64,000 bases of DNA, taken from the NCBI GenBank assembly GCA_017503135.1, contig JAFVTQ010000002.1:1-64000 (forward strand), read 5' to 3'. Below, piece after piece: positions 51,012 to 60,071 of the stretch. How positions within the stretch are numbered: position 1 is the first letter of the stretch; every line of letters begins with the position of its first letter. This DNA comes from Clostridia bacterium (GTDB lineage Bacteria > Bacillota > Clostridia > Oscillospirales > Acutalibacteraceae). The notes below the pieces were generated by a model. The model ran no database searches. It was not told the DNA's origin and saw only the letters and a program-made list of their open reading frames with translations. Made by a program: the position numbers and the translations under genes.

Positions 51012-51040
51012 ATTATATATTATTTCATTTAATATTGCAA
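51012..51040 (-). promoter_or_regulatory. recA promoter
   Basis: Minus-strand TTGCAA (51035-51040), 17-bp spacer, TATAAT (51012-51017). The LexA box covers about +3 to +16, where bound repressor would block the start. Confidence 0.8.
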
Positions 51041-51083
51041 GAACTTTTTTATATTTTATTTAAAATATTTTTTACAAAAACAC

Positions 51084-51112
51084 TTGCAATTTGCGAAAGT
51101 TACTGTTATAAT
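51084..51112 (+). promoter_or_regulatory. rpmB promoter
   Basis: TTGCAA (51084-51089), 17-bp spacer, TATAAT (51107-51112), divergent from recA. Confidence 0.8.
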
Positions 51113-51167
51113 GTCTCTTGTTGTAATTTGATTATTTATCCCCGTAATACAAGGAGGTGCCTTTAAA

Positions 51168-51356
51168 ATGGCAAAATGCGAATATTGTGGTAAAGACGTT
51201 GCTTTCGGCATCAAGGTTTCTCACTCACACAGACGTTCAAACAGAACATGGAAACCAAACGTTAAAAGAGTTAAAGCAGTTGTAAACGGCTCTCCTAAGA
51301 GAGTTTATGCTTGCACTCGTTGCCTTCGTTCAGGTAAGGTTGAAAGAGCAGTTTAA
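51168..51356 (+). CDS. rpmB: 50S ribosomal protein L28, zinc-type
   Basis: 62-residue L28 with two CxxC pairs (CEYC near the start, CTRC near residue 49), the zinc-binding C+ form of this small protein. The body SHSHRRSNRTWKPNVKRVKAVVNG is typical. Paralogues without cysteines replace it under zinc limitation in other Gram-positives; none is seen here. A strong ribosome site (AAGGAGGTG) precedes it, and it is a monocistronic unit, terminator at 51373-51396. Confidence 0.97.
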   Translation: MAKCEYCGKDVAFGIKVSHSHRRSNRTWKPNVKRVKAVVNGSPKRVYACTRCLRSGKVERAV

Positions 51357-51372
51357 TTCAAAACAAACGCGA

Positions 51373-51396
51373 AAATTAACGCACATCGTTTGATGT
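51373..51396 (+). terminator. rpmB terminator
   Basis: Stem AACGCACATC/GATGTGCGTT with a 4-nt loop and a T-run just past the rpmB stop; strong intrinsic terminator on the plus strand. Confidence 0.9.
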
Positions 51397-51464
51397 GCGT
51401 TTTTTCATTAACTTTGTGGGCATTATAGACAAAGTAACTGATAAATCTTTGGGGAATAAATCTA

Positions 51465-51493
51465 TTGATTTAATCTCTTAAAAAGAGTATAGT
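51465..51493 (+). promoter_or_regulatory. Promoter of a candidate small RNA
   Basis: TTGATT (51465-51470), 17-bp spacer, TATAGT (51488-51493). No coding frame with a ribosome site follows before the terminator at 51574-51602. Confidence 0.6.
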
Positions 51494-51499
51494 TTAATG

Positions 51500-51602
51500 C
51501 AAGGTCTTGTGACCTTTAGGGATTCGTGTTGTACTTTATACGCAACAGATATGCAAAAGGAAAGGCATATCAGAAAAGCCGACTCATTTGAGTCGGCTTT
51601 TT
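51500..51602 (+). ncRNA. Candidate structured small RNA, about 100 nt
   Basis: Between a promoter (51465-51493) and a strong terminator the RNA can fold into four consecutive hairpins: AAGGTC/GACCTT around TTGT (51501-51516); GTTGT/GCAAC near 51528-51546; GATATGC/GCATATC around the purine loop AAAAGGAAAG (51548-51571); and the terminator stem. It does not match a riboswitch or 6S/SRP RNA that I know, and no gene lies downstream on this strand. The GGA in the loop is the type of site bound by CsrA, a speculation only. Confidence 0.5.
51574..51602. terminator. Bidirectional terminator, small RNA / membrane-protein operon
   Basis: 13-bp stem AAAAGCCGACTCA/TGAGTCGGCTTTT with a 2-nt loop; T-run on both strands. 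It ends the candidate small RNA on the plus strand and the operon ending at 51609 on the minus strand. Confidence 0.9.
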
Positions 51603-51608
51603 GTTTTG

Positions 51609-53315
51609 TTATATTTCACTCCAGACAGAAGTATCTTCTTCAACTGTTACCATACCATCATACAAATCAGATTCATAATAGTCATAGTATTCGTAATCTG
51701 GATAATACCAACCTATTTCTGCTTTATTAAAATGTTTCGTTGCAAAATATTCTGATAATGTAAAACCAAAAGTTGTTTTATAGGTTGCAGTATATGTCTT
51801 GGTTTCATTTTCATCATAGGTTATTTCACTATCATCTACATGCCAATCATAGATTTCATAAACAACTCTTTCTGCATCTTTTTCAACTGTTTCATTACCA
51901 CATTCAGTAAGCTTATAAATATATGGAATTGATGATTCAGAAAGGTCTCCAAGAGTATACAAATCAACATTATCATGCATACCGCTGATATATGCATTCA
52001 CATTATAGTGTGCTACTGTTCGGTCAATGCCACAGAGACAAAGCACCGTGAACAAAGATAATGAAATCACAAATGCATATTTCATTGTATCAAGTTCAGG
52101 ATTAAACACTCTTATTATAAAAGCTACAATAACCACCGCAGTTGCAATCATAAATACAGATGTGCAAAGGCGAAGCACGGTTAGTCCGTATTCACTAATA
52201 TACATCACCATTTTGGAAAGAGCTGTGATAATAAACAAAATGGTAAATACGCTGATAAATGTCATTATTCCTTTAAGTATAGGATTTAGTTTACCATTTT
52301 CACGACGGACTGATTTCCATAATATTCCACCCATAAGCACAAGATTTATAAATGCGATTGCTTCAGTTTCAAAAAATCCGCGTCGGGCATATTGGGCAAA
52401 TGTGAACTCGTATCCCGTTGGCAAAATTCCTGAAAATGCGCTAAAGAAATATGCTGTCTGTGAAAACATATAAACAAGATAAACAAGTGCAATCATACCA
52501 AGGAATGTTACTGCAAATGGTGATTTTAAAGTTCTTGCTCTTTCAAAATTTATTGGTTTTGAATTTGTTTCGTTTAATTCATATTTGCAAGATACTGCAA
52601 AAGACAATATAAAGCCTAACAAAGCAACTGATATTATAAGTTTTAAAATTGTCATACCCAAACTCTCGGCAATTTTTCCAATTAAGCCTTCAAATGCAGC
52701 GTCTGCACTAGCAAGCAAAGGAATAACAATAACCAAAACAGGAATTGCAGCTAAAACTGCTCCACCAATCTGAATTGCTGTTTTGTTTTTATCATTTTTC
52801 AAGAGTGCTCTTATTGGTAACAGAAAATTTTCAAATGGTGTAATTATAATTGAGCGAACAACTTTAATTGTGCCATCAATAGTATCCGCTACTGCATCGT
52901 CAACCATTGAAACTGCACACAGTACCGTTGACGAGAAGAAAATCACAAATGCTATAAATCTTGAAAGCTGGTCACCAGCATAAAGACTGAAAACAAGACT
53001 TGATGCTATCGCCAGAACAAGTGATGAAACAGAAATAAAAGTAAAATCACCATTTTTGAGCATATAAACTGCCAATGCTACAACTAAAGCTATGGCACTT
53101 ATTGAAAAACCTATTGCCATTCCACCAAAAAGTCCAAAGAATACAATGCACAGAGACAATACAGCGAAAATCCCAAAGAATATATAATCGACAGTTTCAA
53201 GCTCAATTTTCTTTTGGGGTTTGGGTTGAATTGGTTTTCCGTAAGGACTTACATAAGGATTATTGTTTAATACTGGTTGATTGGAAGTGTTTGAATTGTT
53301 TTGAATATTATCCAT
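51609..53315 (-). CDS. DUF4153/DUF4173-like multispanning membrane protein
   Basis: 568 residues from the ATG at 53315 (AAAGGAGG upstream). The N-terminal 50 residues are Asn/Pro/Gln-rich and cytoplasmic, then 13 or so hydrophobic helices and a charged external C-terminal part of about 90 residues. The motif YARRGFFETEAIAFINLVLMGGI in the middle is like DUF4153/DUF4173 proteins. The function is not known. Last of a four-gene operon with a DUF2975 protein, an HTH regulator and another membrane protein. Confidence 0.75.
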   Translation of the reverse strand: MDNIQNNSNTSNQPVLNNNPYVSPYGKPIQPKPQKKIELETVDYIFFGIFAVLSLCIVFFGLFGGMAIGFSISAIALVVALAVYMLKNGDFTFISVSSLVLAIASSLVFSLYAGDQLSRFIAFVIFFSSTVLCAVSMVDDAVADTIDGTIKVVRSIIITPFENFLLPIRALLKNDKNKTAIQIGGAVLAAIPVLVIVIPLLASADAAFEGLIGKIAESLGMTILKLIISVALLGFILSFAVSCKYELNETNSKPINFERARTLKSPFAVTFLGMIALVYLVYMFSQTAYFFSAFSGILPTGYEFTFAQYARRGFFETEAIAFINLVLMGGILWKSVRRENGKLNPILKGIMTFISVFTILFIITALSKMVMYISEYGLTVLRLCTSVFMIATAVVIVAFIIRVFNPELDTMKYAFVISLSLFTVLCLCGIDRTVAHYNVNAYISGMHDNVDLYTLGDLSESSIPYIYKLTECGNETVEKDAERVVYEIYDWHVDDSEITYDENETKTYTATYKTTFGFTLSEYFATKHFNKAEIGWYYPDYEYYDYYESDLYDGMVTVEEDTSVWSEI

Positions 53316-53335
53316 AACTATGCCTCCTTTATTCA

Positions 53336-54484
53336 TTACCACACTTTTTCTAATCTTTTGCAAATTTCGTCAGGCAAGGTATAAACAGTATAATAAGAAG
53401 AGTTTGCTCTTAAATGATATTTTCCGTCGAAAGTTTTTACAATTTTTCCATATTCATAATAGAGCGCATCTTCACCATCAAAATACCAAAGAATATCTAA
53501 TTTGCTTTCGCGCTCGTAATACTCTCTGCCATAATATTGAGTTTTCCCCTCTTCATAATTCGGTTCCATTATAAAACGACGAATTTCTTCAATTTCTTTT
53601 TCGGTCAAATCTATAATTATTGCGTCTTCTTTATTATATCCGTTCCCAAAATTTGATGCGAAACATATTTTTGATACTTTGGCAGTTTCAGTGTCAGGAT
53701 ATTTATAATCTGTTCTTATAAGTGTGTGCTCATCAGCTACGTTATCCCAAGTATCATAAAACAGATGATAAACAATATCCAGATTATCTCCTACCATCCA
53801 ATAGTCATCAGTATTGCTGTTGGATTCTAACATTTTTGTTACCGTTACAGTATCTAAATACCAATTACCGCCAAGTTCTTCATAATTGTTTGTATTAAAC
53901 TCATTACATTGTTTTTCTGTCGCCATCTCAGTTGGTAAATCTTTTCGGTATCCTTCTTTTAATTCGTTGACATATTTAATTTCAAAAGGAATTCCACATA
54001 TCATTATTACAGTAAAAAGAATAATCGGCAAAATAAAAAATGCAACTATACTTCCAAATACTGTGTTTATTTTATTATCTGCATTTTCTTTTTCAATAGC
54101 TAACAATTCTTCATGAGTTAATGTGTTAGAAATTACATATTCATTTTTTTCAACAAATGTAAGAACAAGAAGAACAATCGGTGATATCAATGCTAACACC
54201 ATATCTATTCTTATAAAAAGCATAAAAATATTGAACAAGCCACCTAAGAAAAGAATTCCTCTTGTCACATAAATACATTTTTTATTCTTGAATATTGCTA
54301 GAGTATGAAACAGAATTGCAACTATAGTTAGAACAATTGTAAGGATATTTCCATACTCGTCACTACCACCAAGAGAAGCAAAAAGCTGATAACCCATAAA
54401 GAAAAATGAAAAATCTTGTGCAAACGACATAACAAGTGAAATTGCATAAGCAATCATTGAAATGCCATATAATGACTTTCTCAT
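53336..54484 (-). CDS. Hypothetical membrane protein with external C-terminal domain
   Basis: 382 residues. Hydrophobic helices at about 8-28, 50-65, 77-95 and 105-125, and another at about 145-170, then about 210 residues with no recognisable motif, rich in Tyr, Asp and Glu. It is not a family I recognise. The ribosome site and start context (GGAGGCATAACTATG) are nearly identical to those of the next gene downstream (GGAGGCATAGTTATG), 20 bp away, which suggests joint translation control or partial duplication of the start region. Confidence 0.75.
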   Translation of the reverse strand: MRKSLYGISMIAYAISLVMSFAQDFSFFFMGYQLFASLGGSDEYGNILTIVLTIVAILFHTLAIFKNKKCIYVTRGILFLGGLFNIFMLFIRIDMVLALISPIVLLVLTFVEKNEYVISNTLTHEELLAIEKENADNKINTVFGSIVAFFILPIILFTVIMICGIPFEIKYVNELKEGYRKDLPTEMATEKQCNEFNTNNYEELGGNWYLDTVTVTKMLESNSNTDDYWMVGDNLDIVYHLFYDTWDNVADEHTLIRTDYKYPDTETAKVSKICFASNFGNGYNKEDAIIIDLTEKEIEEIRRFIMEPNYEEGKTQYYGREYYERESKLDILWYFDGEDALYYEYGKIVKTFDGKYHLRANSSYYTVYTLPDEICKRLEKVW

Positions 54485-54486
54485 AG

Positions 54487-54726
54487 TTATGCCTCCTTAG
54501 AGTCTAACAGTGTAAGGTTTGCTCCGTCGGTGTATTCTAAAATGTCTCCCGGTTGGCAATTAAGCTCACGACAGATAGCTTCAAGAGTTGAAAAGCGTAC
54601 TGCTTTTGCTTTGCCTGTTTTGAGAATGGACAAGTTAGCCTGAGTGATACCTACTCTTTCTGCTAATTCGCCCGATGTCATTTTTGCTCTTGCAAGAGCC
54701 ATATCAAGATTAACTTTTATCGCCAT
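54487..54726 (-). CDS. Xre-type helix-turn-helix regulator
   Basis: 79 residues, start at 54726 with GGGAG upstream; an in-frame GTG three codons earlier is less suited. MAIKVNLDMALARAKMTSGELAERVGITQANLSILKTGKAKAVRFSTLEAICRELNCQPGDIL is one complete Cro/CI-type helix-turn-helix domain. It lies between a DUF2975 membrane protein and a second membrane protein with 2-14 bp spacing; DUF2975 genes are often paired with such regulators. It probably acts on its own operon. Confidence 0.9.
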   Translation of the reverse strand: MAIKVNLDMALARAKMTSGELAERVGITQANLSILKTGKAKAVRFSTLEAICRELNCQPGDILEYTDGANLTLLDSKEA

Positions 54727-54740
54727 AAATATCACTCTCC

Positions 54741-55184
54741 CTAAACTGTCATATCATTTTCTTCTTTGATTTCGATTGCCTTACTGATTATATTGCGTAC
54801 AACACGAACAATAAGACCGATAAAAAATGCTGAAATTGAAATAATGATAAACATTGTAAATCTTAGTGAAGCAAATCCACTTAAAACGCCAACATAAATG
54901 CAAAGCCAAGAAAGAATGGAAAGATATTTTACGTTTTCTTCTTCAAACACGTTTCCTTTATCAACATTGAGAAGAATTCTATAAAGCAAAATTATTGCGC
55001 CCCACCCTGCTGGAACTGCAAGATATGTAACAACTGTCAGAAATTTTGCCAAATAGTCTCGGTGGAAAAATTCGCACAGGAACTCAACAATCCAAGGTGC
55101 TCCCAAAGTGAGAATTACAAGTGCAATTGCAAAGATTGTTGTAAACGCCAATGACAATGTAAGTGTTCGATTTTTATTTTTCAT
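54741..55184 (-). CDS. DUF2975 family membrane protein
   Basis: 147 residues with four hydrophobic helices (about 8-30, 47-68, 85-106 and 110-130) and short loops. The GNVFEEENVKYLSILSWLCI segment fits DUF2975, a family of unknown function that typically lies next to a small Xre-type HTH gene, as here. It starts with TGGGGGTAACCT before the ATG, first in its operon, promoter at 55219-55247. Confidence 0.82.
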   Translation of the reverse strand: MKNKNRTLTLSLAFTTIFAIALVILTLGAPWIVEFLCEFFHRDYLAKFLTVVTYLAVPAGWGAIILLYRILLNVDKGNVFEEENVKYLSILSWLCIYVGVLSGFASLRFTMFIIISISAFFIGLIVRVVRNIISKAIEIKEENDMTV

Positions 55185-55218
55185 AGGTTACCCCCACAGA
55201 CTGTGTCTATTTTTCTAT

Positions 55219-55247
55219 AAAATACCATTGAATTTATCGTTTGTCAA
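55219..55247 (-). promoter_or_regulatory. Promoter of the DUF2975 operon
   Basis: Minus-strand TTGACA (55242-55247), 17-bp spacer, TATTTT (55219-55224), 35 bases before the start. Confidence 0.65.
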
Positions 55248-55306
55248 TAAATTTTTATCGAAAAACAGAAAAATTACAACATTGTAATAATAGTTACAAA
55301 AAGAAA

Positions 55307-55331
55307 ACGGCGTGGTTACAAACCACGCCGT
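55307..55331 (-). terminator. groESL terminator
   Basis: 11-bp GC-rich stem ACGGCGTGGTT/AACCACGCCGT with a 3-nt loop, followed by TTTCTTTTTG on the minus strand; about 46 bases past the groEL stop. Confidence 0.9.
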
Positions 55332-55344
55332 ATAGGTTTATTCA

Positions 55345-55375
55345 TTTTGCACTTTGCATTTTGCTTTTTGCACTT
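55345..55375. repeat. TGCA-rich short tandem-like repeat
   Basis: Degenerate copies of TTTTGCA/CTTTGCA repeated about four times between the groEL stop and the terminator. I can say nothing certain of its role. Confidence 0.4.
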
Positions 55376-55376
55376 A

Positions 55377-57020
<1,644 letters not shown>

Positions 57021-57030
57021 TTACCTCCAA

Positions 57031-57315
57031 TTATTCAACGATTGCAAGAATTTCTGATTGACGAACGATTGTGTATTCTTCATTGTCCATCTTAACTTCT
57101 GTGCCTGAATATTTGCCTGTGATTACCTTGTCACCGACTTTAACATACATTTTGATTTCGTTACCGTCAATAAATCCACCAGGACCAACTGCAACAACTT
57201 CTGAAACCTGTGGTTTTTCCTGAGTAGCAGCTGTGAGCACGATTCCGCTCTTTGTTGTTTCTTCAATTTCGCATGATTTGAGCACAACTCTATCTGCAAG
57301 TGGTTTAATAGTCAT
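57031..57315 (-). CDS. groES: Co-chaperonin GroES
   Basis: 94-residue cap of the GroEL chamber. MTIKPLADRVVLK at the start, the mobile loop CEIEETTKSGIVLTAATQEKPQ (about 16-37), VGDKVITGKYSGTEVKMDNEEY and ILAIVE at the end are all typical. A strong ribosome site (ATGGAGG) precedes it. It is first in the groESL unit under CIRCE control. Confidence 0.98.
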   Translation of the reverse strand: MTIKPLADRVVLKSCEIEETTKSGIVLTAATQEKPQVSEVVAVGPGGFIDGNEIKMYVKVGDKVITGKYSGTEVKMDNEEYTIVRQSEILAIVE

Positions 57316-57352
57316 TTTATATTACCTCCATAAAGAATTATAAATACAATTT

Positions 57353-57379
57353 TTAGCACTCTCGTGTTTCGAGTGCTAA
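57353..57379 (-). promoter_or_regulatory. CIRCE operator
   Basis: TTAGCACTC, 9-bp spacer, GAGTGCTAA: a perfect inverted repeat, the binding site of the heat-shock repressor HrcA. Confidence 0.95.
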
Positions 57380-57383
57380 TTAT

Positions 57384-57412
57384 ATTTTAGCCACTTTTTT
57401 CCAACTCGTCAA
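57384..57412 (-). promoter_or_regulatory. groESL promoter
   Basis: Minus-strand TTGACG (57407-57412), 17-bp spacer, TAAAAT (57384-57389). The CIRCE element starts four bases past the -10. Confidence 0.75.
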
Positions 57413-57447
57413 GTCTTTTATGTAAATTTAATAGATTTTTAATAATT

Positions 57448-57478
57448 TCGGGCGGGCACAGAGACCCGCCCCTACAAA
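57448..57478. repeat. GC-rich palindromic intergenic repeat
   Basis: GGGCGGG (57450-57456), an 8-nt loop, CCCGCCC (57465-57471), then CTACAAAC, in otherwise AT-rich DNA, between groES and mazF. On the minus strand it reads GTAGGGGCGGG..., the type of sequence found as scattered repeats in many bacterial genomes, as I recall. It may also work as a weak terminator for mazF. Confidence 0.6.
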
Positions 57479-57484
57479 CATATT

Positions 57485-57829
57485 TTATATCAATCCAAAG
57501 CTTACTGTTAATGCTTTATTTATCTTATTCATATCGTTAGTTGACAAATTACCCATTCGTTCTTTAAGTCGTTGTTTATCGATTGTTCTGACTTGTTCAA
57601 GCAACACTACTGAATCTTTACTGAGTCCACATTGGTTACCGTTAACGCTTATATGAGTCGGCAAACGAGATTTTTCTTGTTGGCTTGTAATTGCCGCTGC
57701 AATCACAGTTGGGCTATATTTGTTTCCAACATCATTCTGGACTATAAGTACAGGTCTTACTCCACCTTGTTCCGACCCCACAACAGGACTTAAATCAGCG
57801 TAATATATGTCCCCTCTTTTAACATTCAT
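57485..57829 (-). CDS. mazF: MazF/PemK-family endoribonuclease toxin, no antitoxin next to it
   Basis: 114 residues, all typical: MNVKRGDIYYADLSPVVGSEQGGVRPVLIVQND, then ITSQQEKSRLPTHI and the active-site region VLLEQVRTIDKQRL (Arg/Thr residues). It should cut RNA at specific short sequences. The ribosome site is AAAGGAG. The usual mazE/ndoAI gene is not immediately upstream: only 95 bp separate it from a lipoprotein gene, with no small frame with a proper start. In Bacillus it follows alr and ndoAI; both are missing here. Confidence 0.93.
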   Translation of the reverse strand: MNVKRGDIYYADLSPVVGSEQGGVRPVLIVQNDVGNKYSPTVIAAAITSQQEKSRLPTHISVNGNQCGLSKDSVVLLEQVRTIDKQRLKERMGNLSTNDMNKINKALTVSFGLI

Positions 57830-57924
57830 TTTTCATATCACTCCTTTGTTTTTATTTTTGCCTTTAAAATGCACAATTAAACATTCATAGCAAAAAATTG
57901 GGAGTAATACATATTATGAATTTT

Positions 57925-58446
57925 TTATTCAGTCTGTCCCACATACTGAAAATTTTCAAAAAACAATACATCAGCACCATCAATGGTGAGCTTTATGAAA
58001 TGTTTTGTTTCTTTTTCTGCATATAACTGGCACAGGTGGTTTTCTGTATTATAGGTATATACAAGTTGATTTGTGATATTATCGATTTTTGGTGTTGTAC
58101 CTTGCACATTGTTTATACAAGTTTCAAGAGCATTACAAATCATATTAAACGGTAATTTATCACCTGCAAGTGTTATTGATAAATCATTGAAATCAACTTC
58201 ATATTCACCATTACGACAGACAATTTTTGTTCCGTTTATAGTTTCAGGCGAAACAAAATCAAAATAGAGAGCATCGGACACAACATAACTTGCATTGCCA
58301 CAAATTTCAATATTATTTATTTTTGTTTTTACCACAGTATTAAAGCCACTGATATTCAGTGGCTCTTTTTCTAAATCCTTTGTTTTTAACGTCCTGCATC
58401 CACCAAGCAAAAGAATGCAAAATAAAATGCAAAGGACTCTTTTCAT
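57925..58446 (-). CDS. Hypothetical lipoprotein upstream of mazF
   Basis: 173 residues. The signal MKRVLCILFCILLLGGC is a lipoprotein signal ending in LLGGC. The rest alternates hydrophobic and polar residues in a pattern suggestive of beta strands (LolA/DUF4292-like fold), which is a guess. It follows nnr by 12 bp and may be in one operon with it and mazF. Genes at this place in other Firmicutes also tend to encode small lipoproteins as far as I recall. Confidence 0.75.
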   Translation of the reverse strand: MKRVLCILFCILLLGGCRTLKTKDLEKEPLNISGFNTVVKTKINNIEICGNASYVVSDALYFDFVSPETINGTKIVCRNGEYEVDFNDLSITLAGDKLPFNMICNALETCINNVQGTTPKIDNITNQLVYTYNTENHLCQLYAEKETKHFIKLTIDGADVLFFENFQYVGQTE

Positions 58447-58458
58447 ATTATTCTACCC

Positions 58459-59988
58459 TTATTCAAATTTTGAGAGTACGCTTGGTAATTCGCCAAGCAT
58501 TAAAGATGGAGTGTTACCCATCATTGAATATTTTTCTGTTACTTTATCTCCGACTATTCCGTGAATCTTCACGCCCGCCATAGCGCTCTTAAATGGGTCA
58601 ATGCCTTGTGCTATAAAAGATGCGATTATTCCACCGAGCACATCCCCTGTGCCACCTGTTGACATTCCAGGATTACCCGCATTGTTAACATAAATATCAT
58701 CATATTCTGTGCACCCCACAAGAGTTGATGCACCTTTAAGCACGAGAATAGATTTATGGGCTCTTGTAAAGCTTTTAACTACTGCGTCACGGTTTTCTTG
58801 AATACTCTGGACACTCACACCTGCTATTCTTGACATCTCTTTTGGATGTGGTGTGAGAATCACCGTTGCTTTTGCACTATCTATTATATCTATATTATCT
58901 TTCAAACAATTTATGCCATCGGCATCGAGAATTACGGGTACTTGTGAATTCTTAATCACAAATTCTGTAACGACTTTGGTATCTTCGTCGTTGCCCATTC
59001 CACAACCTATAAGCACACAAGAGCATTTAGAGAGTTCTTTTTCTATGCGCTTAATTGCATTCTGTGAAATTCTACCCATTTTATTGCTTTCAAGGGGAAT
59101 TAAAATCTGCTCATAGGTTTTTGGCGCAATAGCACTATAAGCAACAGCTGGAAAAGCAACTTTTACAAGTCCTGCACCACTATTCACAGCACCTTGTGAT
59201 GCAAAATAAACAGCGTTAGGCATTTCATAACTGCCACCAATTACTAACACTGTACCGAATGTGCCTTTATGACTTTCTGTATCACGTTTAGGGAAAAAGT
59301 CCTTTATTTCATCCGTACTCATTGTGAAAAGAGTTGCATTAACATCTGCAAAGCATTTTTCAGGGATACCGATAGGGGCTACCACAACCCTGCCACAGCT
59401 TTCAATAGATGGTTTTAGCACGTGAACAGGTTTAAGCACCAATACTGCGATTGTCATATCTGCCTTTATATGTGAAGATGTAAGTTTACCGCTATCGCCT
59501 TCTAATCCACTTGGCACATCAATACTAACCACAGTTGCAGAAGCAGAGTTTATTTTATTGAAGAGTTCTGTAATCTTTTCGTTTGGCTCACCTTTAAATC
59601 CAACGCCGAAAATGCAGTCCACAATGATTTGAGCATTTTCAAAATATTTATCAGTTGTTTCATCATAGTGGACAACGGTAATGCCCATTGCTCGGATTCG
59701 TGAAAGCATTTCAGATGATTCTTCATCTGTAGGAAGTCCCATAGTCATCATTACAGTTGGGTTATAGCCATATTCCGAAAGTTTTCGTGCAATTACAAAT
59801 CCGTCACCGCCGTTTTTGCCCTTGCCACACACAACAAGTACATTTCTCTTGTTGGTGTTTTCAAAGGTCTGACGGATAATTCTCGCACAATAAGACCCTG
59901 CATTCTCCATAAGCTGAAGATATGAAATTCCACTTTCGCTTGCAAGGCGCTCAACTTTTCTTGTGTTTTCAACTGTAAGAACTCTCAT
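58459..59988 (-). CDS. nnr: Bifunctional NAD(P)H-hydrate epimerase / ADP-dependent dehydratase
   Basis: Repairs damaged, hydrated NAD(P)H. 509 residues from the ATG at 59988, which has GGAG nearby. The N-terminal YjeF_N epimerase domain (1-210) contains NVLVVCGKGKNGGDGFVIARKL and the GFKGEP segment; the C-terminal dehydratase domain (about 220-509) has GCGMG, ILTPHPKEMSRIAG and the ATP-site NAGNPGMSTGGTGDVLGG. It is a complete fusion of both activities, as in most bacteria. Confidence 0.94.
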   Translation of the reverse strand: MRVLTVENTRKVERLASESGISYLQLMENAGSYCARIIRQTFENTNKRNVLVVCGKGKNGGDGFVIARKLSEYGYNPTVMMTMGLPTDEESSEMLSRIRAMGITVVHYDETTDKYFENAQIIVDCIFGVGFKGEPNEKITELFNKINSASATVVSIDVPSGLEGDSGKLTSSHIKADMTIAVLVLKPVHVLKPSIESCGRVVVAPIGIPEKCFADVNATLFTMSTDEIKDFFPKRDTESHKGTFGTVLVIGGSYEMPNAVYFASQGAVNSGAGLVKVAFPAVAYSAIAPKTYEQILIPLESNKMGRISQNAIKRIEKELSKCSCVLIGCGMGNDEDTKVVTEFVIKNSQVPVILDADGINCLKDNIDIIDSAKATVILTPHPKEMSRIAGVSVQSIQENRDAVVKSFTRAHKSILVLKGASTLVGCTEYDDIYVNNAGNPGMSTGGTGDVLGGIIASFIAQGIDPFKSAMAGVKIHGIVGDKVTEKYSMMGNTPSLMLGELPSVLSKFE

Positions 59989-60032
59989 TAATTTCACTCC
60001 ACATATATTATGAGATAATGATAACATAAAAA

Positions 60033-60056
60033 AGGAGAGTTTTTCAACTCTCCTTT
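60033..60056 (-). terminator. Terminator of the G5/3D gene
   Basis: Minus-strand hairpin AAAGGAGAGTT/AACTCTCCTTT around an A-rich loop, followed by TTTTATG. It lies 15 bases past the stop at 60072. Confidence 0.75.
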
Positions 60057-60071
60057 AATGTTTTTATTCAA

